Shown here in pieces: positions 19,372-27,842 of a DNA stretch of 64,000 nt (position 1 is the first letter of the stretch; each line of letters opens with the position of its first letter). The stretch is taken from the NCBI RefSeq assembly GCF_036032445.1, contig NZ_CP107932.1, forward strand, positions 7,256,501 through 7,320,500, read 5' to 3'. The stretch is from Nocardia sp. NBC_00416 (GTDB taxonomy: Bacteria > Actinomycetota > Actinomycetes > Mycobacteriales > Mycobacteriaceae). The notes below the pieces were generated by a model, which was not told where the DNA came from, did not search any database, and saw only the letters and a program-made list of their open reading frames with translations. Both the position numbers and the translations under genes were made by a program.

Positions 19372-19506
19372 GTGCAAATCCTTGCCGACGGCCTGCGCGC
19401 CGCACCGATGGTCGCTGATCGCGACGGTGCGGCGCCTCTCCCGCGTACCGCGGGGTCGCCTCGTCGGCTACTTGCCGTAGTAGTAACCCGCCGTAGCGGG
19501 GTCTGA
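19372..19506 (+). CDS. Branched-chain amino-acid attenuator leader peptide (44 aa)
   Basis: Short ORF of 44 codons ending in RRLLAVVVTRRSGV. The cluster CTA-CTT-GCC-GTA-GTA-GTA (19468-19485) puts two Leu and three Val codons, several of them rare in this genome (CTA, CTT, GTA), just before a hairpin and a terminator. The pattern closely resembles the ilvBNC leader peptide of Corynebacterium, which contains LVVVTARR. Ribosome stalling here when Leu or Val is short would favour read-through into the gene at 19596. Seen directly: the codons and structure. Inferred: the stalling. Confidence 0.75.
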   Translation: MQILADGLRAAPMVADRDGAAPLPRTAGSPRRLLAVVVTRRSGV

Positions 19507-19545
19507 TTCGGACCGGCCCCCTCGCTGCGGGCCCCCTTTTTCTTT
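19397..19545 (+). promoter_or_regulatory. Transcription attenuator (pause hairpin, antiterminator, terminator)
   Basis: Hairpin 1 at 19397-19435 has a perfect 11-bp stem (GCGCCGCACCG/CGGTGCGGCGC) inside the leader ORF. A 5-bp hairpin CCCGC-CGTA-GCGGG (19487-19500) follows the Val codons. AGCGGGG (19495-19501) can pair instead with CCCC..CGCT (19518-19526). The terminator is GGCCC (19515-19519) with GGGCC (19529-19533), followed by CCCTTTTTCTTT. Mutually exclusive pairing is as expected for an amino-acid attenuator. Confidence 0.7.
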
Positions 19546-19595
19546 CGACTTTTGCTGGTCCCCCCAACCTGCCGACCTTCTCTGGGAAGACCTAC

Positions 19596-20042
19596 GTGCT
19601 GATGACCACACTGATTCTGGAAAACGACACCCTGACCACGGCCGCCCCTCGTAGTCTGCGCACCGAGTGCGCGGAATTGAGCGCGGCGCAATTCCACGAC
19701 CGATACGGCGAATGCGACGGTCCGATCCGGCTCGCGGGCTGGTCGTCCACCGGCGCGCGCGACGGCGCGTTCGTCGCCACCCTCCAATTCGCGGGCTGGT
19801 CCCGCTCGGTCGTGGCGGCGGGTAGTCCGATCGCCGCCATGACCTCTGCCCTCTACGAGTCGGGCTACCCCGTCGAGATCCTGCGGTTCCATCAGCGACG
19901 GACTCCGGCGGGAACCGCGACCTTCGTGCAATGTGAGTGCGACGGCCGTCGCGGTTGGGGCGCCGCCCTCGCCGCGGACGGGGCGGAGTCGTCGGTGCGG
20001 GCGATGATCGCGAGCGTCAACCGCCTCGGCGCCCTGCGCTGA
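19596..20042 (+). CDS. Stand-alone LeuA (2-isopropylmalate synthase) regulatory-domain protein
   Basis: The 148-aa product looks like the C-terminal allosteric, leucine-binding domain of LeuA with no catalytic TIM barrel. Family-like features in order are ELSAAQFHDRYGECDGPIRL (residues ~27-46), GSPIAAMTSALYESGYPVEI (~76-95) and the closing GWGAALAADGAESSVRAMI (~124-142), which aligns with the WGVGID..TASLRAIVSAVNR end of LeuA. It may bind Leu or Val, or modulate a full LeuA by heterodimer formation; neither is shown. GTG 19596 has GGGAAGA 5 nt upstream; ATG 19602 is a close alternative. It lies directly behind the Leu/Val attenuator. Confidence 0.78.
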   Translation: MLMTTLILENDTLTTAAPRSLRTECAELSAAQFHDRYGECDGPIRLAGWSSTGARDGAFVATLQFAGWSRSVVAAGSPIAAMTSALYESGYPVEILRFHQRRTPAGTATFVQCECDGRRGWGAALAADGAESSVRAMIASVNRLGALR

Positions 20043-20070
20043 CGGCCGGGCGGCCGGACCGGAACGCGGA

Positions 20071-20120
20071 ACGACGGCGAGCTCTACACCATCCCCGGAA
20101 AGTGTGGAGCCCGCCGTCGT
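20071..20120. terminator. Bidirectional hairpin between LeuA-domain gene and thioredoxin gene
   Basis: A ~19-bp stem (20071-20090 with 20101-20120) with one mismatch and a G-T wobble, 10-nt loop. It lies between two convergent genes and can serve both. Confidence 0.65.
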
Positions 20121-20129
20121 CCACCGATT

Positions 20130-20513
20130 CTATTCGGCCACTTCGCCGTTGGCCGACTGTTGTTCGGCGAGTTGTTTGCGGACCTCGTCCATATCGAGCT
20201 CCTTGACCTGGGACACCAGATCTTCGAGCGCCGCGGGCGGCAGCGCTCCCGGCTGCGCGAAGACGAGTACGCCTTCGCGGAAGGCCATGATGGTCGGGAT
20301 GGACTGGATATTGGCGGCCGCGGCCAGGCCCTGTTCGGCCTCGGTATCGACCTTGCCGTGCACGACGTCGGGATGCTTGTCCGACGACGCGTCGTAGGTC
20401 GGGGCGAAACTGCGGCACGGTCCGCACCAGGAAGCCCAGAAGTCGACGAGTACCACGTCGTTGCTGGTGACTACATCATCGAAATTCTGCTGCGTCAGCG
20501 TCTGGGTGGCCAT
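20130..20513 (-). CDS. Thioredoxin
   Basis: Thioredoxin (127 aa) with the redox motif WCGPC (Cys30, Cys33), SIPTIMAF with the cis-proline, and a short charged C-terminal extension rich in Glu/Gln. It reduces cytoplasmic protein disulfides. GAGAGGA a few nt upstream fixes ATG 20513. No thioredoxin reductase is nearby, so it is probably a second, accessory thioredoxin. Confidence 0.93.
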   Translation of the reverse strand: MATQTLTQQNFDDVVTSNDVVLVDFWASWCGPCRSFAPTYDASSDKHPDVVHGKVDTEAEQGLAAAANIQSIPTIMAFREGVLVFAQPGALPPAALEDLVSQVKELDMDEVRKQLAEQQSANGEVAE

Positions 20514-20637
20514 GACGTCCTCTCGTGGTCGGTTTCAGGCTGTAACGCCGGCCCCGGCCGCGGTGTTCCACGGCGGTGTCGTACGCCACCGGGTTTCCAC
20601 CCTACGTGTCGTGACCGGGCGATGTGGCCGGCTCCGG

Positions 20638-21171
20638 TCAGCTGTGTTCGGCGACCGCCCACGCCCGGCGCTGGTCGCCGTCCCAGCGCCGGATGCCCAC
20701 CACGGTCGCGGTGATATCCCGGTCGGCGGCGACCGCCGCCACTGCCTCGCCGATCCGTTGCGGGAGGATCCGGCGGGCCAGGGTGATATGCGGCATCCAG
20801 TGGTTCGGCCGCAGGTTGGCCGGGATGTCGGGGCACGGCTCCACCACCTGGTACACCCGCCGATGCCATGCCAGCAGCTGTTCCGAGGGCACCACCGCCC
20901 GCACCAGGATCGGCCGGCGGGCCCCGAACACCAGGACTCCCCCGACGCGCACCGGAAACGGACGGAAGGGCAAGCGGTCCAGGTCCTGTTCGATCCGCGG
21001 CCAGATCTGTCGTGCTACCGCGACGGTGATATGCGGCCGGTGGCTTTCGGTGTCACTGTCGCGCCTGCCCTGCCCGAGTCCGGGCAGGCCCGCTTCGGCG
21101 AGCAGTTCCCACTCGCGCCGGATACGCCGTTCCGCCGCGTCGTCGAGCAGTAATTCCACCGACTGCACCAT
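20638..21171 (-). CDS. 2'-5' RNA ligase / 2H phosphoesterase family protein
   Basis: The 177-aa protein carries the two HxT motifs of the 2H family: PHITV at residues ~46-50 and PHITL at ~128-131. Members hydrolyse or make 2',5' or 2',3'-cyclic phosphodiester bonds in RNA. The true substrate is not evident. ATG 21171 begins MVQSVELLLDDAAE; longer in-frame readings upstream are not family-like and run antisense to the next gene. Confidence 0.87.
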   Translation of the reverse strand: MVQSVELLLDDAAERRIRREWELLAEAGLPGLGQGRRDSDTESHRPHITVAVARQIWPRIEQDLDRLPFRPFPVRVGGVLVFGARRPILVRAVVPSEQLLAWHRRVYQVVEPCPDIPANLRPNHWMPHITLARRILPQRIGEAVAAVAADRDITATVVGIRRWDGDQRRAWAVAEHS

Positions 21172-21259
21172 GATCTGCAGACGGTAGCGGGTCGGGCGCC
21201 GCGTGATCGAAGGATGGTCCGGACCCGCGCCGCGCCGGATCAAACTTGGGTTACACGCA

Positions 21260-21288
21260 GTGCCCCGCGCGTGGCGGTCGCCTAGTGT
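21260..21288 (+). promoter_or_regulatory. Promoter of the polar amino-acid ABC operon
   Basis: GTGCCC (21260-21265), 17-nt spacer, TAGTGT (21283-21288). Predicted start of transcription near 21295, about 45 nt before the start codon. Confidence 0.45.
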
Positions 21289-21339
21289 GCCTGACAACGT
21301 CGACGATGGGGCGAGGTCCACGATTCTCGCGAGCGGCAG

Positions 21340-22245
21340 GTGGTGGCGGTGGCTGATCGATCCGGTACCCGGGTGCGGCGGATGCTGTGCGGGCTGGCGG
21401 GCGCGGTGCTGGTCGCCGGATGCGTGACCAATATCGAAGACACGGGGCCGGTTCCGCCGAAAGTGGCGGTGCGGACCGTGGACGCGCTCGCCGCGCGGGT
21501 GCCACCCGATGTCGCGGCCGCCGGTGAGGTGGTGGTCGGGGTCAATGTGCCGTATCAACCGAACGAGTACCGCGACCGGCACGGTGCGATCGTGGGTTTC
21601 GATATCGATCTGATGGACGCGGTCACCGCGGTGCTCGGAATCCGCGCCCGCTACACGGAATCGGCGTTCGAGAAGATCATTCCCGCGGTGCAGGCCGGGA
21701 CCAACGACATCGGGATGTCCTCGATCACCGATTCGGTGGAACGGGAGGAACAGGTGGATTTCGTCACCTATTTCAGTGCCGGGGTCCAGTGGGCCCAGCG
21801 CACCGGCCACCCTGTCGATCCGGAGAACGCCTGCGGCAGAAGGGTCGCTGTGCAGGCGACCACGGTGGAGCACATCGAAGAGGTCCCGGCCAAGAGCGAA
21901 CGCTGCGTCGCGGCGGGGAAGGACCCGATCATCATCGACGCGTTCGACGAACAGAGTGCGGTCACCAACGCGCTGGTACTCGGGCAGGTCGACGCGATGT
22001 CGGCGGATTCCCCGGTGGCCGCCTACGCCATCAAACGGACCGACGGCAAGATCGAACCGGCCGGGCCGGTGTTCGATTCGGCCCCGTACGGATGGGCCGT
22101 CCCGAAGGGTTCGCCGTTGGGGCCCGTGCTGCGCGACGCGGTGCAGTACCTGATGGACAACGGGCAGTACCGGAAGATCACCGAGAACTGGGGCGTCCAG
22201 GCGGGTGCCCTGCGCACTTCCGTGATCAACGGCGCGAGGAGTTGA
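21340..22245 (+). CDS. Polar amino-acid ABC transporter substrate-binding lipoprotein
   Basis: Family-3 solute-binding lipoprotein (301 aa). Signal peptide with lipobox VAGC (Cys28), then a type-2 binding fold with GFDIDLMDAVTAVLGI near 85 and NDIGMSSITDSVERE near 120. Glutamate, glutamine or similar polar amino acids are the likely ligands by family. Three GTG codons in frame (21340, 21343, 21349) make the exact start uncertain. Operon with the permease and ATPase that follow. Confidence 0.9.
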   Translation: MVAVADRSGTRVRRMLCGLAGAVLVAGCVTNIEDTGPVPPKVAVRTVDALAARVPPDVAAAGEVVVGVNVPYQPNEYRDRHGAIVGFDIDLMDAVTAVLGIRARYTESAFEKIIPAVQAGTNDIGMSSITDSVEREEQVDFVTYFSAGVQWAQRTGHPVDPENACGRRVAVQATTVEHIEEVPAKSERCVAAGKDPIIIDAFDEQSAVTNALVLGQVDAMSADSPVAAYAIKRTDGKIEPAGPVFDSAPYGWAVPKGSPLGPVLRDAVQYLMDNGQYRKITENWGVQAGALRTSVINGARS

Positions 22246-22249
22246 CGCG

Positions 22250-23182
22250 ATGACCGCCGATTCGAATGTGACCGCCGGTGCGGCGTCCGAGCCGAAGCCG
22301 ATCGAGGCGATACCGCTGCGCCATCCGGGGCGGTGGGCGTCGGCGGTGGTCATCCTGGCGCTGGCCGGCCTGTTCGTCTACGGCGCCGCCACCAACCCCG
22401 CCTACCACTGGGACGTGTACTGGCGGTACCTGCGGGATTCCCGCATCGCCGCGGGCGCCGTGGTCACCTTGGAACTCACTGTGCTCGCGATGGTGATCGC
22501 CGTCGTGCTGGGCACGCTGCTGGCAGTGATGCGTTTATCGCCGAACCCGGTGTTGCGGGCGACGGCGTGGGTGTACCTCTGGGTGTTCCGCGGCACCCCG
22601 GTGTATGTGCAACTGGTGTTCTGGGGGCTGGTCCCGTCGCTGTACCAGAACGTCGCGTTCGGTGTGCCGTTCGGTCCGCGCCTGCTCGAGGTCGATGTCC
22701 AGAGCTTGCAGGCCGGGTTCGCGTTCGCGGTGATCGGGCTGGGACTCAATGAGGCCGCGTACATGGCCGAGATCGTGCGCGCCGGGATCAGCTCGGTCGG
22801 GGAAGGCCAGCGCGAGGCCTCGACGGCGCTCGGTATGTCCTGGTCGCAGACCATGCGCCGGACAGTGCTGCCGCAGGCCATGCGGGTGATCATCCCGCCG
22901 ACCGGCAACAACCTCATCAGCATGCTGAAGACCACATCGCTGGTCACCGCGATCCCGTTGAGCACCGATCTGTTCGGCCGGGCCCGCGATATCTACGGAG
23001 TGAACTTCCTGCCGATCCCGTTGCTGCTGGTCACCGCGACCTGGTATCTGGCGATCACCAGCGTGCTGATGGTCGGCCAGTACTACCTGGAGAAATACTA
23101 TTCGCGCGGGATATCCCGGCAGTTGACCGCGAAACAGCTCCAGGAACTGGCAGACGCGCAGGGGAAGGCACGGTCGAAATGA
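22250..23182 (+). CDS. Polar amino-acid ABC transporter permease
   Basis: HisM/GlnP-type permease (310 aa) with about five hydrophobic spans after a short cytoplasmic N-terminus. [14 protein letters not shown] near 116 and the EAA loop [23 protein letters not shown] near 187-209 are typical. The starting ATG is 4 nt after the lipoprotein gene, and the stop overlaps the ATPase gene by 4 nt. Confidence 0.93.
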   Translation: MTADSNVTAGAASEPKPIEAIPLRHPGRWASAVVILALAGLFVYGAATNPAYHWDVYWRYLRDSRIAAGAVVTLELTVLAMVIAVVLGTLLAVMRLSPNPVLRATAWVYLWVFRGTPVYVQLVFWGLVPSLYQNVAFGVPFGPRLLEVDVQSLQAGFAFAVIGLGLNEAAYMAEIVRAGISSVGEGQREASTALGMSWSQTMRRTVLPQAMRVIIPPTGNNLISMLKTTSLVTAIPLSTDLFGRARDIYGVNFLPIPLLLVTATWYLAITSVLMVGQYYLEKYYSRGISRQLTAKQLQELADAQGKARSK

Positions 23183-23955
23183 GTGCGACGAGTGCGGAGC
23201 CGATGGTTCGCGCGGACCGGGTCTGCAAGAGTTTCGGGGCGCTGCGGGTGCTCAACGGGATCTCGCTGGAAGTCCGGCGCGGGCAGGTGCTGTGTCTGAT
23301 CGGGCCGTCGGGCTCGGGAAAATCCACCTTCCTGCGCTGTATCAACCATCTGGAACAGGTCGACGCGGGCCGGTTGTACGTGGACGGTGAACTGGTCGGC
23401 TACCGCGAGAAGGGTGGCAGGCTCTACGAGCTGCACCCCGGAGAGGCCGCGCGGCAGCGGCGCGAGATCGGCATGGTGTTCCAGCATTTCAATCTGTTCC
23501 CGCATCGCACTGTGCTCGCCAACATCATCGAGGCGCCCACCCAGGTCAAGCGAGTCCGCAAGGCCGTCGCGGTGTCCAGGGCGAGGGAACTGCTGGATCG
23601 GGTCGGGCTGGCGGACAAGGCCACGGCCTATCCGGCGCAGTTGTCCGGTGGCCAGCAGCAGCGCGTGGCGATCGCCCGCGCGCTCGCGATGGACCCGAAA
23701 TTGATGCTGTTCGACGAGCCCACCTCCGCGCTGGATCCGGAACTGGTCGGCGAAGTGCTCACGGTGATGCGCGAACTCGCCGATTCCGGGATGACGATGG
23801 TCGTGGTCACCCACGAGATGGGTTTCGCACGCGAGGTCGCCGACCAGTTGGTGTTCATGGACGGAGGAGTGGTGGTGGAGGCCGGGCCGCCCGGTGATCT
23901 GCTGGCGGCCCCGGAACACGAGCGCACCAAGGCTTTTCTTTCCCGCCTGCTGTAG
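23179..23955 (+). CDS. Polar amino-acid ABC transporter ATPase
   Basis: GlnQ/HisP-like ATPase (258 aa): Walker [14 protein letters not shown] near 39, Q-loop FQHFNLFPH near 99, signature [17 protein letters not shown] near 155 and Walker [14 protein letters not shown] near 175. It energises the permease encoded just upstream. ATGA overlap shows coupling. Confidence 0.94.
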   Translation: MSATSAEPMVRADRVCKSFGALRVLNGISLEVRRGQVLCLIGPSGSGKSTFLRCINHLEQVDAGRLYVDGELVGYREKGGRLYELHPGEAARQRREIGMVFQHFNLFPHRTVLANIIEAPTQVKRVRKAVAVSRARELLDRVGLADKATAYPAQLSGGQQQRVAIARALAMDPKLMLFDEPTSALDPELVGEVLTVMRELADSGMTMVVVTHEMGFAREVADQLVFMDGGVVVEAGPPGDLLAAPEHERTKAFLSRLL

Positions 23956-24093
23956 GCGCGCGGCCCGCGTGAGTGGGAACTGGCCCGGTGCGCGACGGTG
24001 GTGAGTGGTCGCCGAAGGTTCATAACTGCCGTTCATCGTCGTCAGAAGAACCAACTGTTTCACTTATGGCCGCGGCTGCGGAATCGTCGAGCC

Positions 24094-25491
24094 ATGGGAG
24101 AAATCGCAGTTGGGAGGACCGAGCCTGCCGCCGCGGCGGCCGCCGACGCACTCGCCGCGTCCGCGGTACCGGTCTTCGGCCCGGGCGAGGACGGGTACAA
24201 CGCCGAGGTCGACGGGTTCCAGACCGCGTACCGGCACCGCCCGGCGCTGGTGGTGGCCGCGCGGCACGCGCAGGATGTGCGGGCAACCGTCGAGGTCGCC
24301 GCCCGGCACGATCTGCCCGTGGCGGTACAGGCCACCGGCCACGGGCTCTCGGTCGCCACCGAGAGCGGCCTGCTGATCAGTACCCGGCGCCTGATCGGTA
24401 TCGATATCGATCCGGCGACCGCGAGCGTACGGATCGGCGCCGGGGTACGGGCCGGTGCACTGATCGAGGCGGCGGCACGGCACGAGCTCGCGCCGCCGAC
24501 CGGTTCGTCGCCGTCGGTGGGCGTGGTCGGATACGTGCTCGGCGGCGGAGTCGGGCTGCTGGCCCGGACATTCGGCTACGCCGCCGAGCACGTCCGCGCG
24601 ATCGAACTCGTCACCGCCGACGGCGCGGTGCGCCGGCTGCGGCCCGGTGACGAACTCTTCGGCGCCGTGCTGGGCAGCGGTGGCAATTTCGGTGTCGTGA
24701 CGGCACTGGAACTGGGTCTGCTTCCGGTCACCGCGGTGTACGGGGGCCAGCTCGTCTTCGACACCGGCCTGGTCCCGCACGCACTCGAAGTGTGGCGCGA
24801 GTGGAGCGCGACCGCGCCCGATACGGTCACCTCGACCGTCGCCATGCTGGCCTTCCCGGATATCCCGCCGGTCCCGGCTCCGCTGCGCGGCCGTTTCGCC
24901 GCATCGATCCGGATCGCCGCGGTGGGCGACGCCGCCGCGGGTGCGGAAGCGGTCGCGCCGCTGCGGGCGATCGGTGCGGCGCTGCGGGACGATCTTCGGA
25001 GCATGCTCTACAGCGACTCGCACACTATCCACTCCGACCCGGATCATCCGCACGCCTACGCGGCGACCAACGCCCTGCTCGACGAATTCACGCCGGAGGC
25101 GCTCAGGGCGCTGCTCGCGGTGGCCGGACCCGATTCCGGGTTCGGCGGCGTGATCGATATCCGGCAACTCGGGGGCGCGTTGCGCGATCGCCGGCAGGCC
25201 GGTCTCGCGGTGGATCACCGTTCGGCCGGTTACGTGGTCCGGGTGATCACCATGCCGGAAGCCGGTGACGAACCGGACGCGCCACCCGGCGAGGTGGTGC
25301 GGGCGGCGCTGGCGCCGTGGACCGTCGGCCACAACCTGGGGTTCCTGTACGGCGCGGGGTACGCGGCCGGAGAAGCGCAGACCAGGGCCGGGTATCACGC
25401 CGACACCTACGACCGGCTCGCCGCGCTGAAGGCGAAGTACGACCCGCACAACATGTTCCGCTTCAACCGCAATATCCGACCGGCGGAGTGA
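24094..25491 (+). CDS. FAD-dependent oxidase, berberine-bridge (BBE) family
   Basis: The 465-aa protein has an FAD-binding type 4 domain (residues ~40-210) with VQATGHGLS, where the His is in the position used for covalent FAD attachment in this family, and SVGVVGYVLGGGVG. It closes with a BBE motif near the C-terminus (KAKYDPHNMFRFNRNI). Family members oxidise sugars, alkaloids or polyketides; the substrate here is unknown. ATG 24094 is chosen because upstream sequence is not family-like; no good Shine-Dalgarno is visible. Confidence 0.9.
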   Translation: MGEIAVGRTEPAAAAAADALAASAVPVFGPGEDGYNAEVDGFQTAYRHRPALVVAARHAQDVRATVEVAARHDLPVAVQATGHGLSVATESGLLISTRRLIGIDIDPATASVRIGAGVRAGALIEAAARHELAPPTGSSPSVGVVGYVLGGGVGLLARTFGYAAEHVRAIELVTADGAVRRLRPGDELFGAVLGSGGNFGVVTALELGLLPVTAVYGGQLVFDTGLVPHALEVWREWSATAPDTVTSTVAMLAFPDIPPVPAPLRGRFAASIRIAAVGDAAAGAEAVAPLRAIGAALRDDLRSMLYSDSHTIHSDPDHPHAYAATNALLDEFTPEALRALLAVAGPDSGFGGVIDIRQLGGALRDRRQAGLAVDHRSAGYVVRVITMPEAGDEPDAPPGEVVRAALAPWTVGHNLGFLYGAGYAAGEAQTRAGYHADTYDRLAALKAKYDPHNMFRFNRNIRPAE

Positions 25492-25532
25492 CCGCGGCCG
25501 GCCGGCGATGTCCCGAAGTCGTCGGTCGGGGC

Positions 25533-26618
25533 TCACCAGCGATGGACGCGGGCGGTGACATGCTCGGTGAATTCGCTGGTCGATGCGAGGCCGCCGAGAT
25601 CCGCGGTGGCGATACCGGCCTCATAGGTGGCGGCCACCGCCCGCTCGATCCGGTCGGCCGCGCGCGCGAGCACCGGCTCGCCGCGCCGGGTCGCCAGCCA
25701 GCGCAGCAGCATGGCCGACGAATGGTGCAGTGCCACGGGGTTGGCGCGGTTGTGGCCGGCCAGATCGGGGGCGGCGCCGTGCACCGCCTGCGCCATGGCC
25801 CGCGTCTCGGAGCAGTTCAGGGACGCGGCGGTGCCCAGTGAACCGGCGAGCTGAGCGGCGAGATCGGAGAGGATGTCGCCGAACAGGTTCTCGGTGACCA
25901 GGACATCGAAATCGCCGGGGGAGCGGACCAGGTGGGCAGCGGCCGCGTCGACGTGTTCGTCGTTCACCCGCACCTGCGGATACCCCCGCGCGACCTCGTA
26001 GCACGTATCGCGGAAGAGCCCCATCGTCAGCGGCAGCACATTCGCTTTGTGCACGATCGTCACCTGCCCGCGCCGGGCGGTGGCCAGCCGGAACGCCTCG
26101 TGCGCGATCCGTTCGGAGGCCGCGCGGGTCACCAGTCCGACCGAGAGCGCGATATCGGGGGTGGGGCAGAATTCGCCGGACCCCACCGCCATGTTCCGGT
26201 CGGCGTAGAAGCCTTCGCTGTTCTCGCGCACGATCACCAGATCGATTCCGGGCGCGACCGCGGCGATCCCCGGAATCGCGTGCACCGGGCGAATATTGGC
26301 GTGCAGGGCGAAATGCCGCCGGATCGCGCCCCCGGGCGCGACGCGGTGTTGCGGGGGATAGGAGGCGTTGTCGTGCGGGCCGAGGATCCATCCGTCAGTG
26401 TCGCGCAGTCCGGTGAGGGTGACTTCCGGTAGCGCCGAACCGAATTCGTCGATCGCCTGCCGGCCCATCGGCAGGGGGACCCAGTCCACCGGCGCCGCGT
26501 CCGCCGCGGCCAGTGCCTCGTCCACCACTCGTCGGGCCGATCCGACCACCTCGGGCCCGATGCCGTCGCCATCGATGAGTCCGAGCCGCAGCGGCCGCCC
26601 TGGCTTCGTCTGATCCAT
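25533..26618 (-). CDS. Isopropylmalate/tartrate dehydrogenase-family protein
   Basis: NAD(P)-dependent beta-decarboxylating dehydrogenase family (361 aa). Landmarks are GDGIGPEVV near 18, IVRENSEGFYADR near 148, VTIVHKANVLPLT near 190 and LVTENLFGDILSDL near 240. Family members act on isocitrate, 3-isopropylmalate, tartrate or D-malate. No leuCD neighbour exists, and the tartrate/D-malate-like layout makes a role in leucine synthesis unlikely. Divergent from the SPFH gene across a 160-bp region holding two palindromes. Confidence 0.85.
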   Translation of the reverse strand: MDQTKPGRPLRLGLIDGDGIGPEVVGSARRVVDEALAAADAAPVDWVPLPMGRQAIDEFGSALPEVTLTGLRDTDGWILGPHDNASYPPQHRVAPGGAIRRHFALHANIRPVHAIPGIAAVAPGIDLVIVRENSEGFYADRNMAVGSGEFCPTPDIALSVGLVTRAASERIAHEAFRLATARRGQVTIVHKANVLPLTMGLFRDTCYEVARGYPQVRVNDEHVDAAAAHLVRSPGDFDVLVTENLFGDILSDLAAQLAGSLGTAASLNCSETRAMAQAVHGAAPDLAGHNRANPVALHHSSAMLLRWLATRRGEPVLARAADRIERAVAATYEAGIATADLGGLASTSEFTEHVTARVHRW

Positions 26619-26681
26619 CCGGCCATGGTCGCAGGACCGGGCGGCGGGATCCGCCGACGGGCCGGTTCCACCCCCGGTCGG

Positions 26682-26709
26682 CCGATATTCGGGCCGGCCC
26701 GAATATCGG
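26682..26709. promoter_or_regulatory. 28-bp perfect palindrome between divergent genes
   Basis: The left arm CCGATATTCGGGCC (26682-26695) is followed directly by its exact reverse complement (26696-26709), with no spacer. It lies 63 bp upstream of the dehydrogenase start and 70 bp upstream of the SPFH start. With no loop it is more likely a protein-binding site than an RNA hairpin. Confidence 0.6.
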
Positions 26710-26718
26710 GTCGCTGCC

Positions 26719-26774
26719 TTGTCGGCCCGGCCGCCGCGTTGCTATCGTAGTGATATCACTTTGATAGAGGGAGG
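26719..26774 (+). promoter_or_regulatory. SPFH operon promoter, operator palindrome and RBS
   Basis: TTGTCG (26719-26724), 18-nt spacer, TATCGT (26743-26748). A 24-bp imperfect palindrome (26743-26766, 22 of 24 positions symmetric) with perfect core AGTGATATCACT (26749-26760) covers the -10 box and start site. GAGGGAGG (26767-26774) is the ribosome-binding site. Confidence 0.6.
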
Positions 26775-26779
26775 ATGTC

Positions 26780-27664
26780 ATGACTTTCCGGAATGCCGTT
26801 CGGGTCAACGGCTTCGTGGTTCTGCTGATCTGGCTCGTGCTCACCATTGCCCTGGCGGCGGTGGCAGTGGCGGGATTCGCGGCCGTCGCGCAGCAGCGGA
26901 ACGCCCCCGCGCTCGCCGGGGCGATCGTCGCCTGTGTGCTGGGGGCGGGGCTGCTGTTGGGGATCACGGGCCTGACCGTGGTGAACCCGAACGAGGCCAA
27001 AGTCGTCCAGTTCTTCGGCCGCTACGTCGGCTCGGTGAGCGATCCCGGTTTCTTCTCGGTACTGCCGCTGACCGATCGCCGCAGCATCTCGTTGCGGGTC
27101 CGCAACTTCGAAACCCAGAAGCTCAAGGTCAACGACGCCGACGGTAACCCGGTGGAGATCGCGGCGGTCGTGGTCTACAAAGTGGTCGACAGCTTCAAGG
27201 CCGCCTTCGCCGTTGACGACTACGAGGAATACGTGGAAACCCAGTCCGAGGCCGCGGTCCGGCACCTGGCCACCACCCACCCCTACGACGCGCACGACGC
27301 CGACCGCACCAGCCTGCGCGACGGCGCCGAGGTCGCCGAGGAACTCACGGTGGAGCTGCGGGAACGTACCGATACCGCGGGTATCGAGGTCATCGAGGCA
27401 CGGATCACCCACCTCGCCTACGCGCCGGAGATCGCCCAGGCGATGCTGGTCCGGCAGCAGGCCGCGCAGGTGGTGGCCGCGCGGACGCAGATCGTCGAGG
27501 GAGCGGTGGGCATGGTCGGGCTGGCACTGGAGCGGCTCACCGCCCAGGGCATGGTGGAGCTGGACGAGGAACGCAAGGCCAACATGGTGTCGAACCTGCT
27601 CGTGGTGCTGTGCGGTGACCGGCCGACCCAGCCGGTGGTCAATACGGGATCCCTGTACAACTGA
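26780..27664 (+). CDS. SPFH/Band 7 domain membrane protein
   Basis: The 294-aa protein has two N-terminal hydrophobic segments (residues ~8-30 and ~40-62) and then an SPFH domain (~65-255) starting VVNPNEAKVVQFFGRYVG. Flotillin/stomatin-like proteins oligomerise at membranes and organise microdomains. The ATG follows a strong GAGGGAGG site. Its stop overlaps the start of a small ribbon-helix-helix gene (TGATG). Substrate or partner is unknown. Confidence 0.88.
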   Translation: MTFRNAVRVNGFVVLLIWLVLTIALAAVAVAGFAAVAQQRNAPALAGAIVACVLGAGLLLGITGLTVVNPNEAKVVQFFGRYVGSVSDPGFFSVLPLTDRRSISLRVRNFETQKLKVNDADGNPVEIAAVVVYKVVDSFKAAFAVDDYEEYVETQSEAAVRHLATTHPYDAHDADRTSLRDGAEVAEELTVELRERTDTAGIEVIEARITHLAYAPEIAQAMLVRQQAAQVVAARTQIVEGAVGMVGLALERLTAQGMVELDEERKANMVSNLLVVLCGDRPTQPVVNTGSLYN

Positions 27665-27831
27665 TGGTCGAGCGTAAGAAGGTCCTGCTCCGGCTCGACC
27701 CGGCGGTCTACGACGCGGTCGCGAAATGGGCCGCTGACGATCTGCGCAGTGTCAACGCTCAGATCGAGTTCGCCATCCGGCGCGCGCTCGAACAAGCCGG
27801 GCGGCCGCCGCGGCCGCCGCGCGGCGAATAA
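27664..27831 (+). CDS. Arc-type ribbon-helix-helix DNA-binding protein, 55 aa
   Basis: A 55-codon gene starting MVERKKVLLRLDPAVYDAV. The pattern of a basic beta strand (KKVLLRL), a first helix (PAVYDAVAKWAADD) and a second helix (VNAQIEFAIRRALEQAG) is that of Arc/MetJ repressors, followed by a Pro/Arg tail. The ATG overlaps the SPFH stop by 1 nt. By position it is a likely autorepressor acting on the 24-bp palindrome over the operon promoter; that link is inferred. Confidence 0.75.
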   Translation: MVERKKVLLRLDPAVYDAVAKWAADDLRSVNAQIEFAIRRALEQAGRPPRPPRGE

Positions 27832-27842
27832 CGCCACCCTTG

